Counted from the stretch's first letter, positions 1 to 13,505 are shown. The stretch: 64,000 nt of DNA from Pieris napi (GCF_905475465.1 NC_062237.1:9224501-9288500), one strand, 5' to 3'. Numbers and translations are program-made. The notes: generated from the sequence alone by a model not told the origin.

Positions 1-55
1 CAGATGAGCCTCCTGCCCGTTTGCCCCTTGTTATATAAAAAAAAATATAATAAAT
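1..55 (+). mobile_element. LINE 3' tail (GTTTGCCCC family), cut by window edge
   Basis: The window opens inside the tail CAGATGAGCCTCCTGCCCG followed by GTTTGCCCC and an A-rich end. The same tail closes copies at 3540-3830, 15040-15100, 40235-40505 and 48511-48745 (minus). Confidence 0.7.
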
Positions 56-2209
56 ATATTTTAAATTATATAATTATTGTTATATAATAAAGCGTACCAT
101 AAAATACCGTACGTACAAAAATAGTCACTAGCATAGAATGATAAAGTCTGAATCTACATAATTGGATTTTATTCACAAAAGAATAATATATGACGTACGG
201 TAATTGATACGATCATGATGCGATAAGATAAATTAATTTAAAAGGTCTCGCTATATTTTACAGCGGTCACATGGGCCGCTGTGTCGCTGACATGTCAATT
301 TATCATCTTTTGTTCAGATCCTCTATGCAACGGCGAAAAAATGACACATTTTATTATTTTTATTCAATATTACATGTCATAATTTGGAGTTGTACCTTTC
401 AATTACTGAACGTAGTAAAAAGCTTTTTATTCTTTATATTTTTTATATCTACCACCATGGGAGCCAATGATGTGACATGTTTGTATAAGAAGCTGGTGTT
501 ATTCACGCCAAGCAAATCTTAGTGCATATAGAGGGAAGTATCCAAAGGTTATGTATCGTACATATTATAAGGCCAATAAAGCCAATATTTAATAAATCTA
601 ATCTTAACACATAATAAATAAAACCTATTCATCATATACCTTTATCATTCCTGTATCAGTTTGGAATCTTATTATTAAACGAGCTACCTTTATGTACCAT
701 TCTTAAATATGTTTGAGAAATATCGTCACTCCATCGATATTGACAGCGTGTTTAGTGGGCGTCTTGTGGGTAAAGTGCGAGCACAAACGTCAAGAATAAT
801 TATCGTACAATATTTTATTTGGATTGATAAACACTACAAATGATCCTATAAACACTTCAAGTTCAAGCCACCGATCTCACTGTTATTCACAACCTACTAA
901 AATCAAATTGGTCCAATGTTTAATCACCACCATACTCCACTGAATACTCCATCAGAACTGAGAACTGTCCTGCGTTTCCTGTACATCAAAAGTCAAGATG
1001 GCACCTCGACCTCACTCGAGGCATTTGCTCTGCTGTAAAAATATTATTTTACAGTATGAAACAATTAGAAATAATAACTAAACAAATAAAATTATGATTC
1101 TTAAAAGTAATAGAAGATGTCTTAATGATTCACCAAAGCAACAATAACAATCAACGGACAATAAACTCAATCATAATATTCCCTGATAATCATAACATTC
1201 CCTGACATATATTTTTCATCAGTGACTTGAACTTTAAAGCTATACCTAAAATTGAGCTACGCCGAATAAGTGAAACCAACCCAAGAGAGAATGATAAATG
1301 TAAATTTACCTGAAGAAGTTTGTAATTCGTAAGGCCTCACAATAAAATCTGTTGCCGAGTTCGAGTAGCAATTGAACATAGCAGGAAAATGTTCTCATTA
1401 TTTGCGGGCTTCTGAGTTATTTCCCCAAACCCGTTCAAAGGGCAAGGGTATCTCTGCCACATAGAACTCTTATTACGTCAGCTCTTCACGTATTCAGAGA
1501 ATTCATTATTTAGTACTTATATCGGTGAAAAGAAAATCAAAACATACTTTTTCTTTTCTTTGCTTAGATGAACGCTCATTTTTAATAATGAATTATTATG
1601 AAAGGATTTAAGGCCTGGTTAACATTGATTTCCTTTTATATTGCTTCTACTTGGTTTAGCTTCATTAATGTGGCTGTATCGTAATATCTTGATAAGAAGA
1701 TAACATTCTGGATGACTGACGGATAAATTAGCGGTATAAAATATACATAAAAATCCTAACAATCGGTCGAACCGTGTGAAGTTTGACCACAAGCATTGTA
1801 TTACGAGATTTTCATTTATACTGATTTCCAACTTATCAAAAAAACTTCTTATACACACTTGCTAACTTTGATTCATCAAAAACTTTGGAATATGTATTTT
1901 GAATAATAATTACAATGTTTTTCAACTCTCGCTTCTAATCGTTCGTATATCGTTGTTTATTCGTTATCGTTATATACACTGAGGTTCTAAAATAAAAACC
2001 CTTCAAGCTTATGCTCTAATAAAGTGTGGTTCAACATCGACACATTTTGATTCAAAATATAAATAATGAATATCATGTACCATCTTCATTAACTACTGAA
2101 GATGTTACAATTTAATTACATATATTACTATTATTAATAGTACTACCAATAAAAATATCTTTCTTTTTCGTCTCCTATTGAATAAATCATTTTTTAAAAC
2201 ACTTAACCT
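56..2209. other. AT-rich stretch without recognisable features
   Basis: No ORF with a recognisable protein, no tRNA, and no inverted or target-site repeats that I could find by eye. The two short ORFs here (271-522 plus, 1619-1858 minus) have no family signature. Confidence 0.4.
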
Positions 2210-2466
2210 ATTTTTTTTTTATGGCTCTGGCACGATTTGTGCATTAGCCAGCGTCATGTATAGGATTTATTTTATAATTCGTGCTTGTCTTTAGAAATTA
2301 GACCGTGTCCTCCATGTACGGTTTAGGCACTCTCCCGGTACCACACAACCTTCCCAAAGGCCGAGAACAAATTTAAATTAAATTAAAACTTGCCCTCGAA
2401 CCGGGAATCGAACCCGGTACCCCTCACCTAGCTGCCACTTAATAAGACCGCTAGGCTATGAGGCCC
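2210..2466 (-). mobile_element. tRNA-derived SINE, family 1
   Basis: Read on the minus strand it starts GGGCCTCATAGCCTAGCGG (A-box-like), has a perfect B box GGGTTCGATTCCC and partly pairs like a tRNA acceptor stem, then a unique body and the tail GACGCTGGCTAATGCACAAA...GCCATAAAAAAA. A second, longer copy lies at 20375-20750 on the plus strand. It is not a functional tRNA gene: stem pairing is imperfect and the unit runs on into a SINE body. Confidence 0.8.
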
Positions 2467-2999
2467 CTTGTTTATCATGTTTCTATAATATTAATAAACA
2501 AATACTTTTGTTTTTGCTTTTCTGGTAATATTGGTCATTTATAAAAACTCTTTAACGGGTCAAATACTATAACTGTTCTGTGCATAGGAACAAGACAAAT
2601 GGAAAACAAATGAAATTCGTGCCAATTCAAATCGGAATGCACGTCACGAATATAAGTTAGATATATTCTGTGCACCTGCACCACAGACTACCGCGAGCTG
2701 AACTCGTTTCGCTAGTTTACCTAAAATATTACAAATATTCAACTGACAAACTGCGACTGAGGATTAACCTTTCAGTATAAATCTAAGCTATACACGAAAA
2801 AGGGCGTCAACTTTTTTTCATCTCATTTCTTTTCTCATACACAATCTTCACATAGGTTCATCTATTTGAAAAAGGTATGTTATACCCACGTTACCTATTT
2901 AACAGCTTGTAATTAGTTTAATAAAAATAAAGTTTTGGAAAGAAAAGTGTTTAATATTGTCTTTGATTGACATAACCTTTACACATTTGATGAAAAAAC

Positions 3000-3203
3000 T
3001 GTTTTTAACGGATTAAAGTTATGTATTATTATAAATTTACAATTATTTAACATAATTTTATATTTATCCGACGTTTCGCGTGCTTTACAGCGTGCGTGGT
3101 CACGGTGACTGAAGACAAGAGGTGTTGAATGTCAAAAAGTATCACAGCTGCAGAGAAAGTTGCATTATATGTATACAGATAATGCAACTTTCTCTGCAGC
3201 TGT
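3000..3203 (+). repeat. Interspersed repeat (CGGATTAAAGTTATG family) ending in a hairpin
   Basis: Begins TAACGGATTAAAGTTATG and runs through ATTTATCCGACGTTTCGCG. Related starts occur at 35138-35205 and 59966-60034. The copy ends with a perfect 24-bp inverted repeat (3144-3167 and 3180-3203, 12-bp loop). Probably a non-autonomous DNA element; no target duplication identified. Confidence 0.5.
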
Positions 3204-3539
3204 TAGCTTAGTTAATCTATGCTGAATGAGAATAACACAGTCGAGTATTATCTAGGATGTCTAGGATTATATAACGACATGTAATATTACGCTTCAGTAA
3301 ATAACAAAAGACATTCATTTACCCTAGTTCATTTGCTATATTAATTGATTGTAATGGGTCAGATACACTTGAGAGGCATCGATCAAAAAATCCGGGCCCT
3401 AATTACGTCTGCAATATGACGTTTAATAGTCCCTTTGGAAACTATATCAATGTAATGAAGAGTTAAATATATTTATTTAATAAATTAATTTCATAAAAGT
3501 TGAAGATTTGATTCTGTTCAAGACAATGTAATAACAGGA

Positions 3540-3830
3540 CCGACCGTAACTTTGTGTTTAATCAATGTCTGCCAAATTTTCTAATTAAAAGGCAGTTTAT
3601 ATCGCGCACTATGTGGAACCAGCTGCCAACTGAAGTTTTTCCAAACCAATTCGACTTAGGGTCCTTCAAGAAAAGAGCGTACCAATTTTCAAAAGGCCGG
3701 CAACGTACTTGCGAACCTTCTGGCAATGTTAGTGTCCATAGGTGGCGGTATCACTTAACATCAGATGAGCCTCCTGCCCGTTTGCCTCCAATAATTACAG
3801 TTACAGAAACAAACTTTATAAATAATAATT
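3540..3830 (+). pseudogene. LINE ORF2 C-terminal fragment plus 3' tail
   Basis: A 92-codon ORF at 3554-3832 carries SRTMWNQLPTEVFPNQFDLG and FKKRAYQFSKGRQRTCEPSG, the C-terminal end of a lepidopteran non-LTR retrotransposon ORF2. The sequence then passes into the tail GGCGGTATCACTTAACATCA...GTTTGCC. It is severely 5'-truncated, as usual for LINE copies. Confidence 0.7.
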
Positions 3831-3832
3831 AA

Positions 3833-4108
3833 ACGTATTCCATACGAGTACATAATCGGTGTTTGTGGTTAAACTCCTCCGAAACGGCTCGACCGATTCT
3901 CATGAAATTTTGTGTGCATATTGGGTATGTCTGAGAATCGGACAACATCTATTTTTCATCCCCCTAAATGTTAAGGGTAGTCCACCCCTAAATTTTTCTT
4001 TATTTTTTATGATACAGCATTAAAAAATACATACATCCCCCAATTTTCACCCCTATTTATTATTATAAATGATAAACATGGCAAAACGACGTTTGCCGGA
4101 TCAGCTAG
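3833..4108 (+). mobile_element. Non-autonomous Helitron, 3' end clear
   Basis: Ends with a hairpin GCAAAACGACGTTTGC followed by CGGATCAGCTAG and a T, the CTRR-T terminus of Helitrons. The interior (CTCCGAAACGGCTCGACCGA) matches the Helitron at 21287-21620. The 5' end is not clear and abuts the LINE tail. Confidence 0.7.
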
Positions 4109-5466
4109 TCTTATTATAAAAATTGTATTGAGTTAGGCAACTCCAAACTATATACATTTGAAAGAAACGCTTAATGTACATCTTTTATAGCCAACTCTAT
4201 CACCGTTGGCTTATGTTTGCGTATCTATTATAGTGACACCATTTTCAAACTTCTTACCTTGTTATTAGAACTTCCAAAAAATATTTCTCACACTTTGAAC
4301 GCACAAAAGAAATTTGAAACTCTGAACTCAAGTTAGCTCATACTTTTCCTAAGTTATACGAATACTTTGTGTTGGCAAAAATGTTGAATTTCACAAAGAA
4401 ATATTCCAAGTGTGAGTTGAAGATCCGTCAACTTTTAATTGGCTGGGGAATATGAAGAGGTCACTGTAAACATTATTGACAATATTTTATATTGGTATCA
4501 TAATTTAAATACACTAAGTATGTGAAAACTTTAATGAGGGTTTAATATATTCATGTTTTGTTGCTATGGTTATTCATTGAGTTAATTTCGTTGTATGCCT
4601 TCTCAATTTAAAAGTAAAGGCAAGGTAATGTTTCATACAACGGTAATTTCCAACCGCTTACCATATAATATATGTATATGGACACTTCTACTTCGCTGTC
4701 ATATGTCATCTGGCACTATGTTCGGCAATAGCCTATCCCCAAAAGCTGGTTAAATGATGATGGGAAATAAACATAGCTGAACATCGCATTTGCAGCATTA
4801 TAGTCGTATGGCGGGAGACCCTGTATATATAAAATATACTCCACAAAATTGTGTATGTATGTGTACTAGTGGTTACCTAGTGAACGAACTGTGCCAATAT
4901 GATTTTGAAATTTAAATACAAAGTTTACAGATAATGATATCAAAGCATTCAATAACTATAACAATAACATAATATTGTTTTCAATAATAACTCTTATATG
5001 TATCAATTCGTAAATTTTTATTTTTTACGAAATCGCCCGTTGTCTAAAGCCATATTGCCCATATAACAAGTACGCAGGATCGAATATCCAGTCGATTACA
5101 CTATTCGCATTTGCTGAACAAAGTTTCACAAAGCAAATTACGATTGCAGTACGAACATAATACAATTTTCTCCTATTGCATACCCAATTTGAAATAACAA
5201 GCTGTATGCGCATGTATGCTACTAGGAAGACACAATTTAGACTATCTATAAATTTATAGCTAAATAACAGTGGTATTTTTTTTTTTCAAATATTTATTTT
5301 TATTTCTTAGTTGGGTTTCAAACATACTTCGTTCTGCTTTTTGTAAAGTTCAGTCTGTATACATGTGTAGGGCAATCTTTTCAAATATTACTTGATTTGT
5401 ATTTCAACTTTTCGCAGGAGACGATAAACTACTTAAAAATGGTTATGAGCAAATAATATTTATAAT
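4109..5466. other. Intergenic, little recognisable
   Basis: No supported gene. A possible mariner-type end (GGCGGGAGACCCTGTATA) sits at 4810-4828, but no partner end was found. Confidence 0.35.
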
Positions 5467-5845
5467 AAAAAAAAGGGTGCGTGTACTTATGTACGCGCGT
5501 AAGTAGCTATACTTCTTTGGCATTATTAAAAATAGTTTTTGATTGCATGCAAATAATTAATTACAAATAAATAATCAAAGTCTGGAAAAGGAGTCATTAT
5601 AGTCAATAAATTTCAGTTTACATTTGAAAAATTAAATAAATAAATATTTATTATTATTCTCTTACATTAAGTGTTACAAAAATTCTATTATGATTCGAAT
5701 GTTGTTTTTAAATTATGTCCAATGCCGAAGCATCTTCCGTGGACAACTTAATTCTGTTAATTTTGTGCCACGGTGCGCGCGCATCGTAAAATTTCACTCT
5801 CATCAATTTTTCATAACGCGCCTAAAGAAGTATAACTTCAAAAAC
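5467..5845 (-). repeat. Interspersed repeat E2, short copy
   Basis: Matches 15550-16338 in the opposite orientation: both have GAAGTTATACTTCTTTAGGC at one end and GCGCGTACATAAGTACACGC at the other. This copy lacks about 450 bp present in the other copy, including most of a LINE-type ORF C-terminus. Class unknown; probably a non-autonomous element. Confidence 0.5.
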
Positions 5846-7629
5846 TAACTGCAATTGCTAGGTCAATCTACATTCCCTATATTATTCTCCATTTGAAAAA
5901 AATATACTATTTTTCACACAATTCAAATAACATTAATAAACCACCAAACATTTGTCTATTGTAATTAAATGAAAAAAATATTTTTATGAAACACGTTATC
6001 CCAATGTTTCCTGCAACAATACGTTACCGAGTTCGTGTCATCGGCCAGCCAAGCTAATATAGTACCTATGTACAATGCTTGATTGGATGCAGAAGCCTTT
6101 TTTGTGCGCCCAGTGAGACGCAGCGATCACGGAACAGATTATTGAGCCAATTTATTTTAAGCTGAATCAGCTGTGCTCGGTTTGGCTAAACGGAATGCTT
6201 AATTTGCCTTTTCGACTGTCATAGGCGAATTCGATAGGACTTTGCGATGAGTAGGCTTTTGCTCGTAACTTAAGTTAGAACTTGCTGACGCTTTAAAATC
6301 AAGCTCTTTAGCTACGAACTTGCTACGTTCTTGCTACATTTCTACGAATGCACTGTGGTAGCGCTAGTTCGTAGCCGTATTTATTCTTATATTATAAATT
6401 ATATTTACAGAAAATATAATTAAATATACACTTAAACATATATGTAATTCATAGCAGGGATGTATTATTCATAAAATTTACTAAGAGTTACTACAATTAC
6501 TTTACTAAAATAATACTGATCATAATATGATAAGTAAATTACTTTCGAGGCTTTGTGAATAATTCAGAGTGTTTCAATAAAATGAGCACAAAAACAATGT
6601 TTCCTCTTCTAAATGTTATTAATATGGATTTATTATGGACCAATTAACTATATTAATTAGAATATTTATATTGAAGTAATTGCTTTAGTCTTGTTATCAA
6701 TGTTTCCTTTCAAGAACAATACAGACCCGCTTTATTGAATTTGAACTTCCCATTTAATATGTTAATATTATGTTGTATAGTTCAATGTTGTATAGATCTC
6801 TGTCCATTAATAATTTTTATAGATAAGTAATCTATCCTTTAATGAAATCATAATTACGCGGGGAAGCGAACTATGAACCTTTGAATTCAACACAAACACG
6901 ATTGCCACATAGGAGATTTAAAGTCTGAAGCATTAATTATTGTTACTCCCCGAAACCTACACAATAATTGACCTTACCTCCGTCTTTATTCAAAGCTCCT
7001 TCAAAATTTATCGCTTCCGATTCGTCGGTGGCAATTTATAACGGATTTCGACGTCGGTGTGTCGGTATATATCAGACTTAATCTCGCAGGCCGATGATCG
7101 AAAATTTCAAAATAAAATTGGGACTCAAAAAAGCTTTACAATAAATCATGTGCTCGTTATGCCGGTCGGCTTTCGCTGTGACGCAAAAACCATCCCAATC
7201 TGTCTGGACCCTCCCCCATAATCGCTAGATAATGCCAGTGAAAAATTATTTCAACATACGATAATGGTTTGCATGACACATCCGGTACACAACATCATTT
7301 GTCATTCTGTCGTGTAAAGGTTTGAGAGCGTAAGCTAAATAAGGAAATAATAAATACATTGGGCAAATATATTTTATATAAGTCAATTATAATCCAAATT
7401 ATTTAGGAACAGTTAAATTAAACTAATAATGAACTTAATGAAGCAACAAGAATTTAGATTTATGATTTAACGCGATTTATTTGCACAATTTCAGGATTTT
7501 TATTTTTTATTAAACCTTTTATAATCTAAGTATTTGCGTACGTTACAACGACGGGTAAAGAAGTCAACCCGTAAACTATATGTACATATTGACCACGTTT
7601 TTAATCAAGTATAACAAAGTCAAAATTTA
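5846..7629. other. Intergenic; one cluster of GCTACGAAC-type motifs
   Basis: No supported gene. Near 6310-6385 the related words GCTACGAACTT, GCTACG, CTACGAA and GTTCGTAGC crowd together in both orientations, like subterminal repeats of a DNA transposon, but no ends were found. Confidence 0.3.
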
Positions 7630-7921
7630 TCTATACTAATATTATAAAGAGGAAAGGTTTGATTATTTGTTTGTTTGAAATGAATAGGCTCCGAAACTAC
7701 TGGACCGATTTTAAAAATTCTTTCACCTTTGGCAAGCTACACTATTCCCAAATGACATAGGCTATGTTTCATATTTTTTTTAAATTCACATAAGCTACAA
7801 TTGGCATAACCACCAAAAAAGCATGGTGTTTGGTGTTCTACTGCCTTTTCTCTTGAATAGTTTACTACTATGTAATATAACAAAAATCTTAGCCACAGCA
7901 ACGCTTGGCCGAGTCTACTAG
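7630..7921 (+). mobile_element. Non-autonomous Helitron (complete)
   Basis: Starts TCTATACTAATATTATAAAG after an A and ends CTAG before a T, the A/T insertion site of Helitrons. The 3' end has the sub-terminal near-hairpin GCCACAGCAACGCTTGGC. At 292 bp it has no coding capacity. The same 3' end occurs at 53892-54242. By memory it resembles the short lepidopteran Lep1-type Helitrons. Confidence 0.8.
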
Positions 7922-9002
7922 TCTTTAATAATAATTAAAATACGAATTTAAGAAATAAGGAACCATTAAATAACAAGAACGTAAACTTCCCAGCTCACTC
8001 ATAAGATTTATTTAACGCCAAATTTTATATCGCAAGTTCAAGATGGTGCCTAGTTAGTGCTGGTTTCAATTTAATATGAGAAGTTGAATGCACTATAAAT
8101 TAAATCATTTAGTGTATAAACTATAAATTTAATCCTAAAATTAGCTTAAAATCCGTTCATGCAAGTTGTGAGCCAATTATTGTACTGTAACTAGATCAAA
8201 TTGTTCGATAAAATACACAATTTAAAATTGTAATCGTATTATTACTTTATAATATTTAGTTATAATATGCGTACAATGAAATGAGAGCGAATACATGTAA
8301 ATGTAATTCACATAACATTTTATTTGAATAAAATTCTTGTTGTAAATATTTTTTTAATTATTTGAAATATGACTCCGTCTAGACATCCGTCTCATCATAA
8401 GAATATCATTTATTTCATTTAAGAACTTTTATTTCACATTCTTTAAAATTATATAAAAACTCATAATTTATGTATGATTAAAGTCAGTAAATTGAGTATA
8501 AACCAGCCTTTTTCCGTTATATATAAAAAAATATATCATCAACACATAAATAAGTATATTTCATGATAATGTTTTTGGGAAAGTTATCTCTGTAATAAGC
8601 CTAGTGTGTACTGATCAACAATTATTGTTTAGACGGAAATCGAACCCGGGATTAAAGGACATGTTCTCTCAAGACACCGAAGGTCGATTACAATCTAGAA
8701 AGGAAATTAATTAATGAAACTGACTGAAACAAATTATTTTTGTTAGAGCTTATTCCTAGATTTTTCCGACGTAACCTTTATTGCACGGAAATGGACCACG
8801 TCGTAATGACCTTTTTTTCACGTATATCTTGGACGATCTCTCGTTATCGTGATGGTTGGCTCTAAGCAGGGCATACCTGTAGCTGTCAAGTTGGATCATA
8901 CTGTCGATGTATCTTAAGAAAAGTTACTAGAGTTACTATGTGTAAGCTATAACTTGGCCACTTAAGAAAATCTTAACAGTTTGTTTTATATAAATGGCTA
9001 TA

Positions 9003-9195
9003 AGTATGTAAAAAGCGTGCGACTCTCATCCATGAGGTATGTAGGTTCGATCCCTGGCTGTGCACCAATCGACTTTCTATGTGTACATTTAACACTTGCT
9101 CGTACGGAGAGTAGAGAGTAGTTTTATAAAAGAAGGCTCTATGGATATGTCTGCGTATGTTCCAACATAGAAGACCTAGGAAAGCCATAAGTACC
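9003..9195 (+). mobile_element. tRNA-derived SINE, family 2, degraded
   Basis: Carries GCGTGCGACTCTCATCCATG, B box GGTTCGATCCC and TGGCTGTGCACCAATCGACT, matching the head of the SINE at 63280-63563. The first part of the A box and the 3' half have decayed. Confidence 0.65.
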
Positions 9196-9242
9196 AAAAG
9201 GTATCAAAAGACCAATTAAGTACTAGGCATACTAGATAAAAT

Positions 9243-9355
9243 CAATTCAAAATCATTTATTCATATAGGTAACACAATGTACACTTATGAACGTCAAAAA
9301 AGAAATACACTTAAAATGCTTCTAATTTTAAATTTACTGCCAGTTCTCAAATCAA
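9243..9355 (-). mobile_element. LINE 3' tail, (GATTT)n family
   Basis: Minus-strand copy of the tail AACTGGCAGTAAATGTAAAA ... ACATTGTGTTACCTATATGA ending in a GATTTTG-type tail. Other copies at 14082-14328, 56745-56981 and 62395-62570. Confidence 0.7.
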
Positions 9356-9930
9356 GTAGATAGTAAGATAATGTCTGTAATAAAATTAACTTAATAAAAA
9401 AATATAATGAATGTAAAACCCTTTGATCGCACTCACTAATTTATTTATAATCAAAGTAATACCAATTTTATTAAAATCCATTTAATAAGATACATTTGTT
9501 TGAGAACGAAGAATTTTAAATGTAAAGTTATTCAAGCGACAGCAACTTATTTCCATTAAGATTGGCCATTTACGGTTTTCAGGACATAATATTACGCACA
9601 CGTATATTCTATATCTCTTTAACCTCATATGCTATTATTGCATTACAACAAACAGTTGTATTGCATGAATTCACCGCCGATTTTAATCAATCATATTTCA
9701 CAGTCAAAGAAAACTAATAACTAAACAAATGTATACAATGTTTATGAAACGTGCTCATACTAAAGCGGTTGTGTAACAGTTCGACTGCCGTTAGCCGCTA
9801 TCATCTGTCAGGCTCCGCGCAGACACCGATCAAATTGAGGATTGGGGCTTATTGCCATTTGATAATGCACGGCTTATCCTTCCCTTGTTATGGCCGATAG
9901 AGAATACTCGATTGTTACCTGTGCGTTTAA

Positions 9931-10115
9931 TATAGGTTAGAGCTGTGCAGCCTCGCTGGTTGCGGCCTGAGATTGAGGGTTTGAGTCCCGGCTCTGTAAT
10001 AAATTTCTATGAACAGATTTAAATGTTCTTTTATTTGGAAGAGAAAATTGTGATGTAACCCGTATGGCGTTAGCTTGAATATTAAACGTTGCGTCAGGCA
10101 CAGAAGATTAATCAC
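9931..10115 (+). mobile_element. Diverged tRNA-headed SINE
   Basis: Has a B box GGTTTGAGTCCC after a CGGCCTGAGATTGAG segment, and a 3' part GCGTCAGGCACAGAAGATTA that matches the tail of the family 2 SINEs (GTCAGGCACAGGAGGCTGAT). Reads as an old member or a relative with a different head. Confidence 0.5.
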
Positions 10116-13100
10116 CTACTACATAAAAAATATCAAGGATACAGAAGTCTAAGACATTGACTACCGGTTGCAGAGTTACTGGTGTTTTGCGAACTTAAAC
10201 TCTGGTGAATATATGTAGACATTTTTTTAAATATATATATATGTAGAAATGTAAAAACCTTAGTCTACCTTTCGTTTACAAAAGTTCGCGGTACGACGCG
10301 AATACGAACGCATAGTTATTTCGCGTTTTGTTATAAGAGCTTATTCATATGTATAATATACTATAAGCTATATATGTATCCCATGATCCTTACCAATTTC
10401 GTGAAACCTTAAAATAAAAAAAAAGCGAGAAAAAACACTTGATAACTGTTTGATATGTATAATATGTTTTTGAATACTATAATAATATAATTTAGAGTTC
10501 CTAAATGTAATCGGTTTAAAATGTATGGTTCCTCTGAATTAACTATAAATTTAATAATTTAAAATTTAATTACCGTCTTACCGCTCTCCAGCATTTTAAT
10601 TCATTTAAATGTAATTTCCAGACGGACGTAATGTTTTAATGATTTGTAACATGGGAATTAGTATTTAAAAGAGCAATTTTCAAGGACTATTCATGAAAGG
10701 TTATTCAAAAAGGCCATTTAACTCCAATGTCAAAGCCAAGTGCAAAAACTAAAACGATATGAAACTAAGCAAATTATAACGTTTTTAGTAAAAACTATTC
10801 ACTGAACGCATATTCCAGCCAATCCCTTAACCCGAATAACTTTTAATTCAAAAGTTTATTAGCATTGACTACCCGTTCTGAACATCCTATGAGCGGTATT
10901 TGCGAATCGGATTTAATTTGCATAAATAGTCAAATACACAAGGCCCAAAGTGAACCATTCTAAATTCGATGGTCGGAAAGTTGTATCTCTGCAAACACGG
11001 ACATTCACAGCGGCAAATGTGACCCGAATTAATATTTGACCGCCCAAGAGTTACACTGTAAGATGCGACTGTGTCAATAGGCAATACAATTATTTAAAAT
11101 GTTAGCTATATTGCACTAATATGTGATGTATGAACAAGTGCGGACCTTCAAAAGTCATAAATCTGGCTGTGGTTTTCATTTGTTACATTGATTGTGTATT
11201 TCTATAGTCCATTGAAATGTTACATTTGCTGAACACTTGTGAGAAGACGCAATTTTATTTATGTAACACGTAGGGGGGGTCAATACAAGCTTAACCTTAA
11301 GTTTGTGGGGTTGGCGTGCTTGTCCCCCTGCCGCCATCTTGGAAAAAGGGGTGCAAAAAACACGTTTTTGGCTACATCTCCTAAACTATCCATCGTACAT
11401 AAAATTTGGTAAAGACACATTTTATAGCAAATCGCTGTGCCTACAATTATGTCTATGTAACTTTTTATCATAAATCCAAAATTCAAAAAGTTATATCCTT
11501 ATAGGATAGAGAAATAAGTGATAAACTTCATCGCTTGACACACGTCATTGATTCTTTAACTTACTTTCTCTGCTGTTCTCCGCTACTGTTATTATGGTTG
11601 TCTCTTCTGATTCATTAATACATTCTCAGCTGATGTTCTCAAATAATTTCTTCGTTTTATTTAAACAATCACTATCTTATATATTACAATGGCCTTATTA
11701 TATATAGAGTTGTAGAAACTTTTAATTCATAAATAATTACACAGTAGCGCAATAATTATATCCTTTCGCCTACATATCTCATCTAGCGGTTTGTATCTTC
11801 GTAAACGGGCATATTTGTGCTGTATACTCTACAAAACAGTTCATTACTTTCATAAAACAAATGTATGCCATTATAAACTGAATTACGATTAATTTAGGAG
11901 ATAAAATGGCATACATTATAATGATATACACATGCTGGGATCTTGGTTTGTAATCTGGTTAACGTCCGGTGAGACTTTATTAGGCGTAATTTCTATGGAC
12001 TTTAATTTTGTGAATTGTTACAAAAGCCTATCTTTAGTAATGGCTTATTTGATGCAGGGGGTTTTAACAGCTTGAATAATTAGTCGGTTAACATCAGTCT
12101 TGCCGTGCATTGTGAAAATATATTTATTATACCATGTATATATGTTCTATATATTTTTAATCAGCATCCATGCATGGGATCAATCATCCGGATCTTTCTA
12201 AGAACGGACCGCAAGCGTCTTATTATTAAATTAGTATCGCGTTTCTTACCATTGATCACGTTTTTTTCTTGAATTAAATGGTAACCATGGTAATACACTA
12301 CTTACTTTAGACCGTTTTATAATGGGGCTGTTTAAGATTTCGCTTCTAATTTCATTGCTTAGATAAAAAAAAATATTTGGATTAATAAATCAGACTTCAA
12401 TCCCGACTAGTTTGCAATATTAGTTACACAATATTATATTAGTCCTGAGTGAAGATGAATTTTTAATTTTGGTACTAGAAAACACAATGATAATAATTAT
12501 TGATTAATAATATAGGAATATTTCATAACAGATAAAAATTAAGCGCTTCAGTTGTTAATCTGGTGTTTTGAAGAAAATGTAAATTAAATTCTTCTTCTTT
12601 TTTTTTGTTATTGACGTTCATAAGTCTACATAGTTGCACCACGTTCATACGCATACAACACAAGCTATGAATAATAACTTAGAAAACTCGGGTTCCATTT
12701 TGCAAAGTAAAGGATCGTAATCCAACGGGGCAATACAGGTGTTGACAGGACTCGGAGAATTCTCACCATCTGTCCTTACAACAAGCTTCAACTGGGGTAG
12801 TACATGTCCTGATTGAGTGTCTCAGGCCGTTCAAGTATTGCGTAAGTACTATGTGGGGTGGGGGTCTTTGATTTTCTTATTTGGTGATTACGTCAACAGT
12901 AATAATTTACTTTTTTACATTGTCTGTGCTTGAAAACGAAATGCATTTTCGAGGATTCCTAAAAAAAACGTAATACGCTTTTGTACTATTATTTTTGAGA
13001 ACTTTGCTTACTTTTGCTGACAAGATGAGGGGGGGAGGGGATAAATTGCAGTAAATCTGCTTACTAGAACGACTCCTTATAAATCTCTATTATAGGCTAG

Positions 13101-13134
13101 TAAAATTACACCAAACAGAATATAAAATAATAAT
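10116..13134. other. Intergenic; one odd segment at 11269-11510
   Basis: No supported gene. 11269-11510 stands out from its surroundings: GTAGGGGGGGTCAATACAAG, then a run with GTCCCCCTGCCGCCATCTTG and a long AT part. It looks inserted, but I could not find matching ends or a second copy. There is a poly-T run at about 12597-12608. Confidence 0.3.
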
Positions 13135-13365
13135 GATTATTTTTCCGACCCAAATATCGGCCAATAGAATTGCACCATTCGACGTCACGTGGTACAACCT
13201 ACATGGTATTATACTGAAATTTTTTTGTGAAAATTTTCTCTGGTCGTTGCTTCAAGAAAAGTATTAAGTAGTTGTTTTATTCATTATGAAATTCTTATTT
13301 GTTAACTGTACATTTCGTCTCATGGTGCAATTCTATTGGCCGACATTTGGGTCGGAAAAATAATC
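13135..13365. mobile_element. MITE A, 43-bp terminal inverted repeats
   Basis: GATTATTTTTCCGACCCAAA opens the element and its inverse closes it; arms of about 43 bp (through CGGCCAATAGAATTGCACCA) match with one mismatch. No ORF inside. Directly followed by MITE B. Confidence 0.75.
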
Positions 13366-13370
13366 CCCCG

Positions 13371-13505
13371 AATACCACACGAGCTTCAAAATTATCGGGC
13401 ATTTCCCTCAAGGTTCCCTGCAAACAAATATAGTCTATATATATTAATTGTTTGCAACGAACCTATCGGGAAATACCCGATAATTTTGAAGCTCTTGTGG
13501 TATTA
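13371..13505. mobile_element. MITE B, hairpin-forming
   Basis: Left arm AATACCACACGAGCTTCAAA...GGGCATTTCCC pairs with the right arm ending GAAGCTCTTGTGGTATT; about 55-bp arms with a few mismatches and a 20-bp centre. The whole 135-bp unit can fold into one stem. Confidence 0.65.
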
